Notes: generated from the sequence alone by a model not told the origin. Numbered from the stretch's first letter, positions 52,800 to 63,004 are shown. The stretch is 64,000 nt of DNA from Iodidimonas sp. SYSU 1G8 (GCF_039655775.1 NZ_JBBYXJ010000001.1:2131501-2195500); one strand, 5' to 3'. Numbers and translations are program-made.

Positions 52800-53303
52800 C
52801 TGGACGTCAGCTCCAGGATCGCCCTCGCCGGTCATCCCCTTCACGCCATGATGGTCACCTTCCCCATCGCGCTGGTCGCGGCGACGCTGGGCGGCGACAT
52901 CCTCTACTGGCTGACGGCCGATCCGTTCTTTGCCCGCGTCAGCCTGTGGACCAGCGGCTGGGGTTTTGGCATGGGCGTGCTCGCGGGTTTCGCCGGTACC
53001 GCGGAATTGCTGGCAGGACGCGGTATCCGCCGCCGCCCGGAAAGCTGGACCCATGCGGTGGCCGCCATGATGCTGCTGGCCACCATCGGCACCAACTGGG
53101 GCATTCGCCTGATCGGCGCCGAGGCGGCCATCCTGCCCTGGGGCGTCGTGCTGTCGCTGGGCGGCCTGATCTTCGTCGGGCTCGCGGGCTGGCAGGGCGG
53201 TAAACTGGTGTTCGAGCATCAGATCGGCATCATGATCGGGGAAGAGGGCGAGGCGGATCGAGAAGACCAGGCTCCCGCATCCAGACCGGCAGGCGCTCGA
53301 TAG
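52773..53303 (+). CDS. DUF2231-type membrane protein, antisense to its neighbours
   Basis: A 176-residue protein with about four membrane helices. Features typical of DUF2231 are GHPLHAMMVTFPIALVAATLGGDILYWL at residues 20-47 (described in part), GTNWGIRLIGA and a terminal KLVFEHQIGI. Family proteins are frequently linked to haem-copper oxidase genes, but their function is unknown. Its 5' end overlaps coxB by 27 nt and its 3' end overlaps the CopD/HemJ-like gene by 74 nt, both antisense. The first ATG (52773) has only a weak ribosome-binding site. Confidence 0.78.
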   Translation: MVKHNESRHLDVSSRIALAGHPLHAMMVTFPIALVAATLGGDILYWLTADPFFARVSLWTSGWGFGMGVLAGFAGTAELLAGRGIRRRPESWTHAVAAMMLLATIGTNWGIRLIGAEAAILPWGVVLSLGGLIFVGLAGWQGGKLVFEHQIGIMIGEEGEADREDQAPASRPAGAR

Positions 53304-53718
53304 AGAATTCCGGTTTCGCCAGGACCAGCCACAGGATCGACAGAATGGCGCCGCCGACGAGGCACCAGATCACGATGATCCGCCGGTGCGGCGGCGCGTG
53401 ATCAGGATCGGCGAGATGCGCGATCAGGTGGCCTACCTGGATATGCGCGATCACCAGCACCCCCACGGCCATCAGCTTCACGAACATCCAGGGATGCAGC
53501 GCATCCGCCACGAAGACGAGAGCCGAGCCCGCCCCCACGGCGAGGAACGCCGCCGGCGACGCCAGCCCCATGTACCCCATGCGCACGGCCATGCGGACAC
53601 GGCCGAAGGATTGCGGGTCCCAGGCGCTGCGATGCGCCAGCAGCAGGCCGGGCAGATAGAGCAGACCCGCGCACCAGACCAGCAGGCCGGCAATATGCAC
53701 CGCCTTGAGCACCAGCAT
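53230..53718 (-). CDS. CopD/HemJ-like four-helix membrane protein
   Basis: A 162-residue protein with four membrane helices. LKAVHIAGLLVWCAGLLYLPGLLL with a conserved His at residue 8 and KLMAVGVLVIAHIQVGHL with further His resemble the CopD/HemJ superfamily. HemJ is a protoporphyrinogen oxidase, CopD takes part in copper handling; which applies is open. Haem or copper supply to the oxidase would suit both. ATGA overlap with ctaG upstream. Confidence 0.75.
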   Translation of the reverse strand: MLVLKAVHIAGLLVWCAGLLYLPGLLLAHRSAWDPQSFGRVRMAVRMGYMGLASPAAFLAVGAGSALVFVADALHPWMFVKLMAVGVLVIAHIQVGHLIAHLADPDHAPPHRRIIVIWCLVGGAILSILWLVLAKPEFSIERLPVWMREPGLLDPPRPLPRS

Positions 53719-54464
53719 CAGGCGGATTGTTCCTTGAGAAGGGACCCCAGCCGGCGTCCCGCCAGCAGGAGGATCGCGCCGATATAGACCGGAATGCTGA
53801 CGACCCACATGAGCAGGCCCGCGAGTTGCTGGTCCTCCAGCGCGGTCAGCCCCCAGGGACCGGTGGCGCCGAAATGAGGCGTGTAGAGCGGCGACGGCGC
53901 GAAGGTCAGCAACGCCCCCAGCAGCCCCATCTGCGTCATGGCGGCGAGCAGGCCGATGACCAGATCGGCGAGCGGCGCGTCGGGACGAAAGGCCTGCGTC
54001 CAGAACGCGGCGGCCGATCCGATCAGCGCCACCTGAAGAACCCAGTATAGCGTCGTGCTGGCCAGCGCCGCCTCGTACACCGCGGGTACGTGCCACACCC
54101 AGTAGACGGCCGTGCTCAGGACCAGAGCGGCGGTCATGCCGAGGCCGCGCCCGAACGCCGGCGCCGCGAGGGCGAGAAGCGGCGCCGCCACCGCGACGAG
54201 CAGCAGATGATGGGCGGCGCGGACCGAAAACAGGGCCGAGGTCAGCGCGCACAGAGGGGAAATGAACGCGGCGAACAGCACGAGAAGCGCCGCCAGAAAC
54301 GCGGCGCGTTCGCGGGGCGATCGTGAGCAGGCCAGATAAAGTGCGGCCCCGAGCGCCATCACGGCCAGCAGCACCGGGTCCAGGTTCCACCGGTCGGCGA
54401 GCGTGGCGGGCAGCGGCGCGATGCCGCAATAGGGCGCGCCGGTCGCTGAAAGTGAATCGGACAT
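53718..54464 (-). CDS. ctaG: Cytochrome c oxidase assembly factor CtaG (caa3_CtaG type)
   Basis: A 248-residue membrane protein with about seven helices. FISPLCALTSALFSVRAAHHLLLVAVAAPLL (conserved His pair, described in part), STAVYWVWHVPAVYEAAL and ALEDQQLAGLLMWV are motifs of the caa3_CtaG family, which delivers copper to caa3-type oxidases. This is not the Cox11 type. It leads the minus-strand oxidase group. Confidence 0.92.
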   Translation of the reverse strand: MSDSLSATGAPYCGIAPLPATLADRWNLDPVLLAVMALGAALYLACSRSPRERAAFLAALLVLFAAFISPLCALTSALFSVRAAHHLLLVAVAAPLLALAAPAFGRGLGMTAALVLSTAVYWVWHVPAVYEAALASTTLYWVLQVALIGSAAAFWTQAFRPDAPLADLVIGLLAAMTQMGLLGALLTFAPSPLYTPHFGATGPWGLTALEDQQLAGLLMWVVSIPVYIGAILLLAGRRLGSLLKEQSA

Positions 54465-54601
54465 CTCATCCCCGGGAAGTCGGCCGCATGCGGCTGCGCG
54501 GCCCTTCGGACCGTATTGGCTCTCAGTGCATACGCCGGGGGATGAAGAAGGTTCCCGGGAACTTTGACGAACGCAGGCCGGGGACCATGGCTGGCCCCAT
54601 G

Positions 54602-54631
54602 AAAAAAGGCGCGCTCCGGTCGGAGCGCGCC
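54602..54631 (-). terminator. Rho-independent terminator after asd
   Basis: A 10-bp stem GGCGCGCTCC/GGAGCGCGCC with a 4-nt loop, followed on the minus strand by six Ts. It is 25 bp beyond the asd stop and ends the leu-asd transcript. Confidence 0.93.
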
Positions 54632-54655
54632 CTCAATGCCGTGGCTGGCCGCGGT

Positions 54656-55681
54656 TCAGTCGCCCTTTTTGAGGTGCCGGCGGCCAAGCAGTTCGGCGAT
54701 CTGGACGGCGTTCAGCGCCGCGCCCTTGCGCAGATTGTCGGACACGCACCACAGGTTCAGGCCGTGCGGCACCGTCGGGTCCTTGCGGATGCGGCTGATG
54801 AAGGTGGCATAGTCGCCGACACACTCCAGCGGCGTGATGTAGCCCTCGTCCTCGCGCTGGTCGACCACCATGATGCCGGGCGATTCGCGCAGCACGTCGC
54901 GGGCGCGGTTTTCGTCGATCGGGTTCTCGAACTCGATGTTGACGGACTCCGAATGGCCGACGAACACCGGCACGCGCACGCAGGTGGCGGTCAGCTTGAT
55001 GTTTGGGTCGAGAATCTTGTTGGTCTCGGCCGACATCTTCCATTCTTCCTTGGTCGAGCCGTCGTCGAGGAACACGTCGATGTGCGGGATCACGTTGAAC
55101 GCGATCTGCTTGGTGAAGCGTTCCTTCTTGATCGGATCGTTGACGAAGATGGCACGGGTCTGGGTGAACAGCTCGTCCATGGCTTCATTGCCCGCGCCGG
55201 ACACCGACTGATAGGTCGAGACGACGACGCGCTTGATCTTGGCCATGTCGTGCAGCGGCTTCAACGCCACCACGAGCTGCGCGGTCGAGCAGTTCGGGTT
55301 GGCGATGATGTTCTTGGCGGTAAAGCCGTCGATGGCGTCCGGATTCACCTCCGGCACGATCAGCGGCACGTCCGGATCCATGCGGTAGAACGAGCTGTTG
55401 TCGATGACGACGCAGCCCGCGGCGGCGACCTTCGGCCCCCATTCCTTGGCCACGGTGGACCCGGCCGCGAACAGGGCGATATCGGTGCCGGTGAAGTCGT
55501 AATTCTCCAGCGTCTGGCACTTCAGGATCTTGGTGTCGCCGAAGGACACTTCCTTGCCCTGCGAGCGGCGCGAGGCCAGCGCGACGACTTCAGAGATCGG
55601 AAACTGGCGCTCGGCCAGAATCTGCAGCATTTCGCGGCCGACCACACCGGTCGCGCCGACGACGGCAACCTTGTAACCCAT
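54656..55681 (-). CDS. asd: Aspartate-semialdehyde dehydrogenase
   Basis: A 341-residue enzyme making aspartate semialdehyde for lysine, methionine, threonine and diaminopimelate. The NADP motif AVVGATGVVGREML is at 5-19, the catalytic Cys in NPNCSTAQL (C131), and the substrate block VSTYQSVSGAG and the His in PVFVGHSESV follow. Directly downstream of leuB. Confidence 0.98.
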   Translation of the reverse strand: MGYKVAVVGATGVVGREMLQILAERQFPISEVVALASRRSQGKEVSFGDTKILKCQTLENYDFTGTDIALFAAGSTVAKEWGPKVAAAGCVVIDNSSFYRMDPDVPLIVPEVNPDAIDGFTAKNIIANPNCSTAQLVVALKPLHDMAKIKRVVVSTYQSVSGAGNEAMDELFTQTRAIFVNDPIKKERFTKQIAFNVIPHIDVFLDDGSTKEEWKMSAETNKILDPNIKLTATCVRVPVFVGHSESVNIEFENPIDENRARDVLRESPGIMVVDQREDEGYITPLECVGDYATFISRIRKDPTVPHGLNLWCVSDNLRKGAALNAVQIAELLGRRHLKKGD

Positions 55682-55699
55682 CTCGTGTCTCCTCGGCGC

Positions 55700-56815
55700 T
55701 TAGGCGGCGCGCTTGTCGAGCGCGGCCAGAATGGCGTCGCCCATGCCGGTGGTCGACGTCTTGGTCATCCCCGGCTGCATGATGTCGCCCGTCCGGTAGC
55801 CGGCGGCGAGCACGTCCTGCACCGCGCCTTCGACCAGATCGGCATCGGCGCCCAGATCGAACGAGTAGCGCAGCGCCATGGCGAAGCTCAGGATGGTGGC
55901 GATCGGATTGGCCAGGTTCTGGCCCGCGATGTCCGGGGCGCTGCCGTGCACGGGCTCGTACATGGCCCGGCGCTTGCCGTTGGCGTCGGCGGCGCCCAGC
56001 GAGGCCGACGGCAGCATGCCCAGCGAGCCGGTCAGCATGGCGGCGATGTCGGACAGCACGTCGCCGAACAGATTGTCGGTGACGATCACGTCGAACTGCT
56101 TGGGATTGCGCACCAGCTGCATGGCGCAGTTGTCCGCGTACATGTGCTGCAGATCGATGTCGGCATACTCGTTGTCATGCACCCACTGCGCTTCCTCGCG
56201 CCACAGGATGCCCGATTCCATCACATTGGCCTTTTCCGAGCTGGTCACCTTGCCGTTCGGGCGTGCCTTGGCGATATCGAAGGCAACGCGCACGACGCGG
56301 CGGATTTCCTCGGTGTCGTAGACCTGGGTATTGACGCCGCGGCGCTGGCCGTTGGGCAGGCTGGTGATGCCGCGCGGCTCGCCGAAATAGACGCCGCCGG
56401 TCAGCTCGCGCACGATCAGGATGTCGAGACCGGCGACCACGTCGCGCTTCAGCGAGGAGGCGTCGGCGAGCGCGTCGAAGCACACGGCCGGGCGCAGATT
56501 GGCGAACAGTTCCAGATCCTTGCGCAGGCGCAGCAGGCCGCGCTCCGGCTTGATCGAGAAGTCGATATTGTCCCATTTCGGGCCGCCCACGGCGCCCAGC
56601 AGCACCGCGTCAGCCTTGAAGGCCTTGTCCATCACCGCGTCGGTGACCGGCACGCCATGCGCGTCGATGCTGCAGCCGCCGACCAAGTCCTCGTCGAGGT
56701 CGAAGCTGAGCGAGCGGTTCTTCTCCAGCCAGGCAATGATGCGGCGGACCTGCGCCATGGCTTCGGCGCCAATACCGTCGCCCGGCAGGATCAGAAGGCT
56801 GCGATTGGTGGCCAT
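55700..56815 (-). CDS. leuB: 3-isopropylmalate dehydrogenase
   Basis: A 371-residue beta-decarboxylating dehydrogenase of leucine synthesis. [13 protein letters not shown] opens the protein, [16 protein letters not shown] is the substrate loop, the catalytic Tyr/Lys region and the signature [19 protein letters not shown] follow, then the NAD-binding [14 protein letters not shown]. It lies between leuD and asd. Confidence 0.98.
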   Translation of the reverse strand: MATNRSLLILPGDGIGAEAMAQVRRIIAWLEKNRSLSFDLDEDLVGGCSIDAHGVPVTDAVMDKAFKADAVLLGAVGGPKWDNIDFSIKPERGLLRLRKDLELFANLRPAVCFDALADASSLKRDVVAGLDILIVRELTGGVYFGEPRGITSLPNGQRRGVNTQVYDTEEIRRVVRVAFDIAKARPNGKVTSSEKANVMESGILWREEAQWVHDNEYADIDLQHMYADNCAMQLVRNPKQFDVIVTDNLFGDVLSDIAAMLTGSLGMLPSASLGAADANGKRRAMYEPVHGSAPDIAGQNLANPIATILSFAMALRYSFDLGADADLVEGAVQDVLAAGYRTGDIMQPGMTKTSTTGMGDAILAALDKRAA

Positions 56816-56828
56816 GTGGTCTACTCCC

Positions 56829-57449
56829 TTAGACGGCGGCGCTGTAAAGCCAGGGCTGGGAAGCCTGCTGCTTGGCTTCGAAGCTGTCGATGTTGGTCTT
56901 CTTCTCCAACGTCAGGCCGATGTCGTCGAGGCCGTTCAGCAGGCAATGCTTGCGGAAGGGATCGATGTCGAACTTGATCTTGCCGCCGTCCGGCCCGGTG
57001 ATCTCCTGGCCTTCAAGGTCGATGCTGACAATGGCGTTGGCGCCGCGCTCGGCGTCGTCCATCAGCTTGTCCACGTCGGCCTGCGGCAACACGATCGGCA
57101 GGATGCCGTTCTTGAAGCAATTGTTGTAGAAAATGTCGGCGAAGCTGGGCGCGATGACGCAGGTGATGCCGAAGTCCAGGATCGCCCACGGCGCGTGCTC
57201 ACGCGACGAGCCGCAGCCGAAGTTCTCGCCCGCGACCAGAATCTTCGCCTCGCGATAGGCCGGCTGGTTCAGCACGAAATCGGGCTTTTCGGTTCCGTCC
57301 TGGTTGAAACGCATCTCATCGAACAGGCCGCGGCCGAGACCTTCACGGGAAATCACCTTCAGGTACTGCTTCGGGATGATCATGTCCGTATCGACATTGA
57401 TCAGAGGCAGCGGGGCCGCCACGCCGGTGAGCTTGGTGAACTTTTCCAT
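56829..57449 (-). CDS. leuD: 3-isopropylmalate dehydratase small subunit
   Basis: A 206-residue swivelling domain that pairs with Leu[32 protein letters not shown] begins the fold (first 31 residues), with [17 protein letters not shown] and [21 protein letters not shown] as signatures. A 94-nt gap containing a hairpin separates it from the small gene after leuC. Confidence 0.97.
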   Translation of the reverse strand: MEKFTKLTGVAAPLPLINVDTDMIIPKQYLKVISREGLGRGLFDEMRFNQDGTEKPDFVLNQPAYREAKILVAGENFGCGSSREHAPWAILDFGITCVIAPSFADIFYNNCFKNGILPIVLPQADVDKLMDDAERGANAIVSIDLEGQEITGPDGGKIKFDIDPFRKHCLLNGLDDIGLTLEKKTNIDSFEAKQQASQPWLYSAAV

Positions 57450-57472
57450 GAGTCTCTTTCCTCAATACCAAA

Positions 57473-57494
57473 GAGGGCCGGTTGACCGGCCCCC
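57473..57494 (-). other. Hairpin upstream of leuD
   Basis: GGGCCGG/CCGGCCC with a TTGA loop, followed on the minus strand by CTCTTTGG. It lies between the 59-residue gene and leuD and could attenuate or stabilise the transcript. The U tract is too short for a confident terminator. Confidence 0.4.
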
Positions 57495-57542
57495 TGTCAG
57501 ATGGTCGTTCCCGACCTCCGCCCGGGGGCGGAAGCGTCGGGG

Positions 57543-57722
57543 CTAGCCGTTCAGCACCTTGATGATGCCGTACTCGCCCTTCTTGCCCTCGAAATCGTCG
57601 GCGATGCCGAGCACGTGCAGCTTCTCCATCCGCTCCTTCTCGGACGGCGAGGCATGTTCCTTCGCCAGTTCGATGGCACGGCGGAGCGTTGCGGCCCAGA
57701 GTTCGTCACTGATCAGCGCCAT
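57543..57722 (-). CDS. Conserved-looking 59-residue protein between leuC and leuD
   Basis: The frame starts MALISDELWAATLRRAIE, continues with a charged helix (LAKEHASPSEKERMEKL) and ends GEYGIIKVLNG. GGAGA lies just upstream of the ATG at 57722. Third-position GC matches the neighbouring genes, and it follows leuC by 43 nt in the same direction. No domain is recognised. The helical, charged character suggests a small soluble adaptor rather than noise. Confidence 0.68.
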   Translation of the reverse strand: MALISDELWAATLRRAIELAKEHASPSEKERMEKLHVLGIADDFEGKKGEYGIIKVLNG

Positions 57723-57765
57723 GGTGTCGGTCTCCCCTTCTTCACCCGGTGGTCGATGCGAAAGA

Positions 57766-59175
57766 CTATTGGAACTCGCGCACGTCGACCAGATGGCCGG
57801 CGATGGCGGCGGCGGCGGCCATGGCAGGGCTCATCAGATGAGTCCGTCCGCCACGGCCCTGGCGGCCTTCGAAGTTGCGGTTCGAGGTCGACGCGCAGCG
57901 CTCGCCCGGCTCCAGCCGGTCGGCGTTCATGGCCAGGCACATGGAACAGCCCGGCTCGCGCCATTCGAAGCCGGCTTCGACGAAGATTTTGTCGAGGCCT
58001 TCGGCTTCCGCCTGCTCCTTCACCAGACCGGAGCCCGGCACCACCATGGCGCTGGTCACGTTCGCGGCCACCTTGCGCCCCTTGGCGATGGCGGCGGCGG
58101 CGCGCATGTCCTCGATCCGGCCATTGGTGCACGAGCCGATGAACACGCGGTCGATCTGGACCTGATTCAGCGGCGTACGGGCCGTCAGTCCCATGTATTC
58201 CAGCGCGCGCTCGGCGGCGTGCCGGCGGTTGTCTTCGGCGTAATCCTCCGGCGAGGGCACGCTGCCGGTGATCGGCAGCACGTCCTGCGGGCTGGTGCCC
58301 CAGGTGACCTGCGGGATGATCTCGTTGCCGTCGAGCACGATCTCGGCGTCGAACTTGGCGCCCGGATCGGTCTTGAGGTCGCTCCAGGCGGCGACGGCCA
58401 TTTCCCAGGCGGCGCCCTTGGGGGCCAGCGGACGGCCCTTGAAATACTCGAAGGTCTTTTCGTCGGCCGCGATCAGGCCGGCGCGGGCGCCTGCCTCGAT
58501 GGCCATGTTGCAGACCGTCATGCGGCCTTCCATGGTCAGCGCCTCGATGACCGGACCGGCGAATTCGATGACATAGCCCGTGCCGCCGGCCGTGCCCAGA
58601 CGACCGATGATCGCCAGCACCACGTCCTTGGCGGTCACCCCGACCGGCAGCGTGCCGGTGACGGTGACGCGCATGTTCTTCGAGCGCTTCTGGATCAGCG
58701 TCTGGGTGGCCAGCACGTGCTCGACCTCGGAGGTGCCGATGCCGAACGCCAGCGACCCGAAAGCGCCGTGGGTCGCGGTGTGCGAATCGCCGCAGACGAT
58801 GGTCGTGCCCGGCAGGGTGAAGCCCTGTTCGGGACCGATGACATGGACCACGCCCTGACGGATGTCGTCCATGCCGTAGTAGGTCACGCCAAATTCCTTG
58901 GCGTTGTTCTCCAGCGTCTGGACCTGCGTGCGCGATTCGGGATCGTCGATGCCGTTCGCACGGCCGAGGGTGGGCACGTTATGGTCCGGCACGGCGAGCG
59001 TGGCCTCCGGACGATGCACCTTGCGCCCCGCCATGCGCAGACCCTCGAAGGCCTGCGGGCTGGTCACCTCGTGAACCAGGTGGCGATCGATGTAGAGGAC
59101 ACAGGTGCCGTCCTCCGCCTGATGCACCAGGTGGTTATCCCAAATCTTGTCGTAGAGCGTCTTAGGTCCGCTCAT
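57766..59175 (-). CDS. leuC: 3-isopropylmalate dehydratase large subunit
   Basis: A 469-residue aconitase-family subunit carrying a [4Fe-4S] cluster. [17 protein letters not shown] opens it; [38 protein letters not shown] (first cluster Cys) and [11 protein letters not shown] (the two others) are intact. Leucine pathway together with leuD and leuB. Begins 20 nt after rplS. Confidence 0.98.
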   Translation of the reverse strand: MSGPKTLYDKIWDNHLVHQAEDGTCVLYIDRHLVHEVTSPQAFEGLRMAGRKVHRPEATLAVPDHNVPTLGRANGIDDPESRTQVQTLENNAKEFGVTYYGMDDIRQGVVHVIGPEQGFTLPGTTIVCGDSHTATHGAFGSLAFGIGTSEVEHVLATQTLIQKRSKNMRVTVTGTLPVGVTAKDVVLAIIGRLGTAGGTGYVIEFAGPVIEALTMEGRMTVCNMAIEAGARAGLIAADEKTFEYFKGRPLAPKGAAWEMAVAAWSDLKTDPGAKFDAEIVLDGNEIIPQVTWGTSPQDVLPITGSVPSPEDYAEDNRRHAAERALEYMGLTARTPLNQVQIDRVFIGSCTNGRIEDMRAAAAIAKGRKVAANVTSAMVVPGSGLVKEQAEAEGLDKIFVEAGFEWREPGCSMCLAMNADRLEPGERCASTSNRNFEGRQGRGGRTHLMSPAMAAAAAIAGHLVDVREFQ

Positions 59176-59195
59176 GCCGCAGGTCTCCCGCCGTC

Positions 59196-59594
59196 TTATT
59201 CCTGGGACGCGCCCGCTACCTTCTTGGTGCGGCCGTAATCCTTCTTTTCCACGATACGCGCCGACTTGCCGGTGCGGCCACGCAGATAATAGAGCTTCGC
59301 GCGGCGAACCTGGCCACGGCGGACCAGTTCGATGCTGTCGAGGCGCGGCGAGTACAGCGGGAACACGCGTTCCACGCCTTCGCCGTAGGAGATCTTGCGG
59401 ATCGTGAACGACGAGTTGAGACCGTCATTCTTGCGCCCGATGCACACGCCTTCGAAGGCCTGCACACGCTCGCGGTTGCCTTCCACCACGCGCACGTTGA
59501 CGCGGACCGTATCGCCGGGAGCGAAATCGGGGATCGTCTTCCCTTCGGTCAGCTTGGCAACCTGTTCCTGGTTGAGCTGTTCGATAATGTTCAT
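59196..59594 (-). CDS. rplS: 50S ribosomal protein L19
   Basis: A 132-residue protein at the 30S-50S interface. [27 protein letters not shown], the [22 protein letters not shown] core and [14 protein letters not shown] are L19 signatures. ATG 59594 ([11 protein letters not shown]) is the usual start; the frame is open 18 codons upstream. The Lys/Ala-rich C-terminal tail is longer than in gammaproteobacteria, as common in this class. Confidence 0.97.
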   Translation of the reverse strand: MNIIEQLNQEQVAKLTEGKTIPDFAPGDTVRVNVRVVEGNRERVQAFEGVCIGRKNDGLNSSFTIRKISYGEGVERVFPLYSPRLDSIELVRRGQVRRAKLYYLRGRTGKSARIVEKKDYGRTKKVAGASQE

Positions 59595-59605
59595 TGCACC
59601 TGTCC

Positions 59606-60313
59606 TTAGCCGCTCTTGTTGTTCTTCTCGGCCACGTACCGCGCCCATAGGTCGGGCCGGCGTGACCGCGTTATATCCTCAGCCTTCCTTTTCCGCCAAG
59701 CCGCAATTTCGGCATGATGGCCGGAAAGCAAGACCGCGGGGATCTCTCTTTCTTCCCAGTTCTGCGGCTTGGTGTACTGGGGGTACTCCAGCAACCCGTC
59801 CGCGAAACTCTCCTCGTTCAGCACCGCCTCGTCGCCGACGACACCGGGGAGCAACCGCACCACCGCGTCGAGCATGACGATCGCCGCCGGTTCGCCCCCG
59901 GACAGCACGAAATCGCCGAGGCTCACCTCTTCAACCTGCCGCGCCTCGAGCACCCGCTCGTCGACGCCTTCGAACCGGCCGCACACCAGCGTGACACCGC
60001 CGGCTTCCACCCAGCGCCGCGCCATGGCCTGGTCGAAGACCTGGCCGCGCGGCGACAGATAGACCAGCGGTCGATCCGTCCTGCCCGGCTTCGCCAGCGC
60101 CGCGTCGATCGCGGCGGCCAGCACGTCCGGCCGCATCACCATGCCGGGGCCGCCGCCCGAGGGCGTGTCGTCCACCGTCCGGTGTTTCCCGAGCCCGTGA
60201 TCGCGGATGTCCTGTACATCGAGCGACCAAGTGCCCCGTTCAAGGGCCTTGCCAGCCAGCGAATGGCCGAGCGACCCCGGAAACATCTCGGGAAACAGAG
60301 TCAGCACCGTCAC
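59606..60313 (-). CDS. trmD: tRNA (guanine-37-N1)-methyltransferase
   Basis: A 235-residue SPOUT methyltransferase for G37 of tRNAs reading CNN codons. [22 protein letters not shown] opens the protein, [13 protein letters not shown] and the knot [15 protein letters not shown] plus [15 protein letters not shown] follow. The GTG at 60313 is the only fitting start. It lies 11 nt before rplS and 14 nt after rimM. Confidence 0.97.
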   Translation of the reverse strand: MTVLTLFPEMFPGSLGHSLAGKALERGTWSLDVQDIRDHGLGKHRTVDDTPSGGGPGMVMRPDVLAAAIDAALAKPGRTDRPLVYLSPRGQVFDQAMARRWVEAGGVTLVCGRFEGVDERVLEARQVEEVSLGDFVLSGGEPAAIVMLDAVVRLLPGVVGDEAVLNEESFADGLLEYPQYTKPQNWEEREIPAVLLSGHHAEIAAWRKRKAEDITRSRRPDLWARYVAEKNNKSG

Positions 60314-60327
60314 TGCGAATGACGCGT

Positions 60328-60870
60328 CTATGCCGACTCTCCTTCCTCATCCTCGGCGTCATCGAGAAGCACGACGACGATGCGTCCGCCCTTGATGTCC
60401 ACCACCGGCGCCGTTTCCCGCCGGAACGGGACAAGCACCGACTTGCCGGTCTCGTCGAGGCGGATGTCGAGCATGTCGCCCGCCCCGAAATCGTGAACGG
60501 CCTTGACCGTCCCCAGCACCGCCCCGCTCTCGTCCTCGGCCCGCAGGCCGATCAGATCCACGTGGTAGTAGCTGTCATCCTCGTCCGGCTCGCCCAGCGC
60601 CTCGCGGGGCACGCACAGCTGCGTGCCCTTCAGCGCCTCGGCGGCGTCCCGGTCCTCGACACCGTCGAGGCGGACCACCGCGCCGTCCTTGACCGACCGC
60701 AGGCTGCGGATCCGAAAGATCCGCCCGCCCGGCGAACCGGTCAGCGGACCGTAGGCGGCAAGGCCTTCCGGGGTTTCCGTGAAGACCTTGACCCGGACCT
60801 CGCCGCGCACACCGTGCGCCCCGGCGATCGCGCCCAGGCAGACCAGGCCCGTATCGGGCTGGCCAGCCAA
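60328..60870 (-). CDS. rimM: 16S rRNA processing protein RimM
   Basis: A 180-residue assembly factor for the 30S head. The RimM N domain has [23 protein letters not shown] (residues 12-34), and the PRC-barrel part has [16 protein letters not shown] and a [12 protein letters not shown] ending. An acidic C-terminal tail follows. Classic order rpsP-rimM-trmD-rplS. Confidence 0.96.
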   Translation of the reverse strand: MAGQPDTGLVCLGAIAGAHGVRGEVRVKVFTETPEGLAAYGPLTGSPGGRIFRIRSLRSVKDGAVVRLDGVEDRDAAEALKGTQLCVPREALGEPDEDDSYYHVDLIGLRAEDESGAVLGTVKAVHDFGAGDMLDIRLDETGKSVLVPFRRETAPVVDIKGGRIVVVLLDDAEDEEGESA

Positions 60871-60873
60871 GAC

Positions 60874-61275
60874 TTACTCCGACGCTTCGGCGGCGTTCGC
60901 CTCTTCCGCGGCCTTGGCGGCGGCGGCGGCGGCGGCTTCCTCGGCGGCCTGGGCAGCGCGGATACGCTCCTGCGCCTTCGCCTTCGGCTTGCCCTGGATC
61001 GGGTTGTTCTTCTGCGCCGGCGCGGCGATCAGCTCGGCCGAGGCCAGGAATTTGGCGACGCGGTCGGTGGGCTGGGCGCCCTGCTGCAGCCAGTACTGCA
61101 TGCGCTCGGTGTTGAACGTCAGGCGCTGCTCGTTGTCCTTGGCCAGCAGCGGATTGAAGCTGCCGAGACGCTCGATGAAGCCACCATCGCGGGCGGCGCG
61201 CGAGTCGGCCACCACGATGCGGTAGTAGGGACGCTTCTTCGCGCCACCGCGCGCCAGTCTGATCTTCAGTGCCAT
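60874..61275 (-). CDS. rpsP: 30S ribosomal protein S16
   Basis: A 133-residue S16. [26 protein letters not shown] is the family start (26 residues), [11 protein letters not shown] and [17 protein letters not shown] follow. The core ends near residue 85; the Ala/Glu/Lys-rich tail beyond it is an extension common in alphaproteobacteria. ATG 61275 was chosen over an open frame 28 codons upstream that lacks conservation. Confidence 0.97.
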   Translation of the reverse strand: MALKIRLARGGAKKRPYYRIVVADSRAARDGGFIERLGSFNPLLAKDNEQRLTFNTERMQYWLQQGAQPTDRVAKFLASAELIAAPAQKNNPIQGKPKAKAQERIRAAQAAEEAAAAAAAKAAEEANAAEASE

Positions 61276-61374
61276 GAGGCTTTCCTTCGCTCCTCTATCG
61301 TTCTTCGTGTCGTTGCCCGGCGACGGGCGTTTTCTGTCTCTCGGCGGCCGCATGGCCACCGCCTTGCTGTTGCG

Positions 61375-62724
61375 CTAACGGGGCAGCAGACCGTCGAAGC
61401 CGGGCGGCAGTTGCATGCCTTTGCCGCCCTTGCCCATCTTCTTCATCATGTCGGCCATCTGCTGATGCTGTTTCAGCAGCTTGTTGACCTCCTGCACCGA
61501 AGTGCCGGACCCGGCCGCGATGCGCTTCTTGCGCGAGGCGGCGATGATCTTGGTGTTCTCGCGCTCCCGCGCCGTCATCGAGTTAATGATCGCGTCCTGG
61601 CGCACCAGCATGCTCTCGTCGATGTTCGCGCCGGCCAGCGCCTTCTTCAGCTTGCCCACGCCCGGCAGCATGCCGAGGATGCCGGCCATGCCGCCCATCT
61701 TGCGCATCTGCTGCAGCTGTTTCTGATAGTCGATGAGCGTGAACTGCCCTTTCTTCAGGCGCTTGACCAGCGCCTCGGCGTCCTTCTCGTTGACCATCTC
61801 CTGGGCGCGCTCGACCAGGCTGACCACGTCGCCCATGCCCAGGATGCGCGACGCGACCCGGCTGGGATGGAAGCCCTCGATCTCGTCCAGCTTTTCGCCC
61901 GTGCCGACCAGCTTGATCGGGCGGCCGGTGACGGCGCGCATGCTGAGCGCGGCGCCGCCGCGGCCATCGCCGTCCATGCGCGTCAGCACGATGCCGGTGA
62001 CGCTGAGACGGTCGTTGAACTGCTTGGCCACGTTGACCGCGTCCTGACCGGTCAGCGCGTCGGCGACCAGCAGGATTTCGGCCGGCATGGCGGCGAACTT
62101 GACCGCGTCCAGTTCGGACATCAGGCCTTCGTCCACGTGCAGGCGGCCGGCGGTGTCCAGCATCACCACGTCGTAGCCGCCGAGACGGCCGGCTTCCATG
62201 GCGCGCTTGGCGATGTCCAGCGGCATCTGGCCGGGAATGATCGGCAGCGTGGCCACGTTGATCTGCTGACCGAGAATCTTCAGCTGCTCCTGCGCCGCGG
62301 GACGGCGCGTGTCCAGCGAGGCCATCAGCACCCGCTTGCGGTCCTTGGTGGTGAGCCGCTTGGCGATCTTGGCGGTGGAGGTCGTCTTGCCCGAGCCCTG
62401 CAGGCCGACCATCATGATCGGCACCGGCGGCACGGCGGCGAGGAAAAGCTCCTCGGCCTCGCCGCCCAGCATGGCGACCAGCTCGTCATTGACGATCTTG
62501 ACCACCATCTGGCCGGGCGTGACCGACTTCAGGACTTCCTGGCCGACGGCGCGCGCGCGCACCTTCTCGACGAAGTCCTTGACCACCGACAGCGCCACGT
62601 CGGCCTCGAGCAGCGCCACGCGCACCTCGCGCATGGCGGCGCCGACGTCGGATTCATTGAGAACCCCGCGTCCCCGCAGCGTATCGAAGATGTCGCCTAA
62701 ACGGCCTGACAGCGTCTCGAACAT
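61375..62724 (-). CDS. ffh: Signal recognition particle protein Ffh
   Basis: A 449-residue SRP GTPase that binds 4.5S RNA and signal sequences. The N domain starts MFETLSGRLGDIFDTLRG; the G domain has GLQGSGKTTSTAKIA near 108, DTAGRLHVDEGLM near 190 and TRMDGDGRGGAALS; the Met-rich M domain (QMRKMGGMAGILGMLPG, TSVQEVNKLLKQHQQMADMMKKM) ends the protein. ATG 62724 gives the normal N-terminus. An upstream ATG at 62787 adds an unlikely leader. Confidence 0.97.
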   Translation of the reverse strand: MFETLSGRLGDIFDTLRGRGVLNESDVGAAMREVRVALLEADVALSVVKDFVEKVRARAVGQEVLKSVTPGQMVVKIVNDELVAMLGGEAEELFLAAVPPVPIMMVGLQGSGKTTSTAKIAKRLTTKDRKRVLMASLDTRRPAAQEQLKILGQQINVATLPIIPGQMPLDIAKRAMEAGRLGGYDVVMLDTAGRLHVDEGLMSELDAVKFAAMPAEILLVADALTGQDAVNVAKQFNDRLSVTGIVLTRMDGDGRGGAALSMRAVTGRPIKLVGTGEKLDEIEGFHPSRVASRILGMGDVVSLVERAQEMVNEKDAEALVKRLKKGQFTLIDYQKQLQQMRKMGGMAGILGMLPGVGKLKKALAGANIDESMLVRQDAIINSMTARERENTKIIAASRKKRIAAGSGTSVQEVNKLLKQHQQMADMMKKMGKGGKGMQLPPGFDGLLPR

Positions 62725-62787
62725 TTTTCCAAACACCAACGCCACCCGCGGGCGAACACTCGCTGACGGGTGGGTATCCTTGGACAC

Positions 62788-63004
62788 GAAAACACGGCGC
62801 TTTCGTTGAGCGCGCGGAACCTAGGCGCGAAGCGGGGCTGAGTCAAGAGATCTGGCGTCGCGGGGCACGGCGCGGCCTGGCCGTGGTACCTGAAAACCGT
62901 GGCGATCGCGCCTCGGACAGCCAAGGTACCTTCAAATCGCCCCAATTCGCCGCCACATCCTCCCGGCGAAACGACAGAAACGCCAATAAAAGAAGGGCAG
63001 GACC
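62788..63004. other. Intergenic region between ffh and the entericidin-like gene
   Basis: This gap holds the divergent control regions. I see no gene. A GGTACC-containing imperfect repeat (62885-62890 and 62925-62930) is present but of uncertain meaning. Confidence 0.4.

Noticed and set aside
54323-56977. Long plus-strand frame opposite asd and leuB
   Set aside because: Antisense shadow of two well-identified enzymes.
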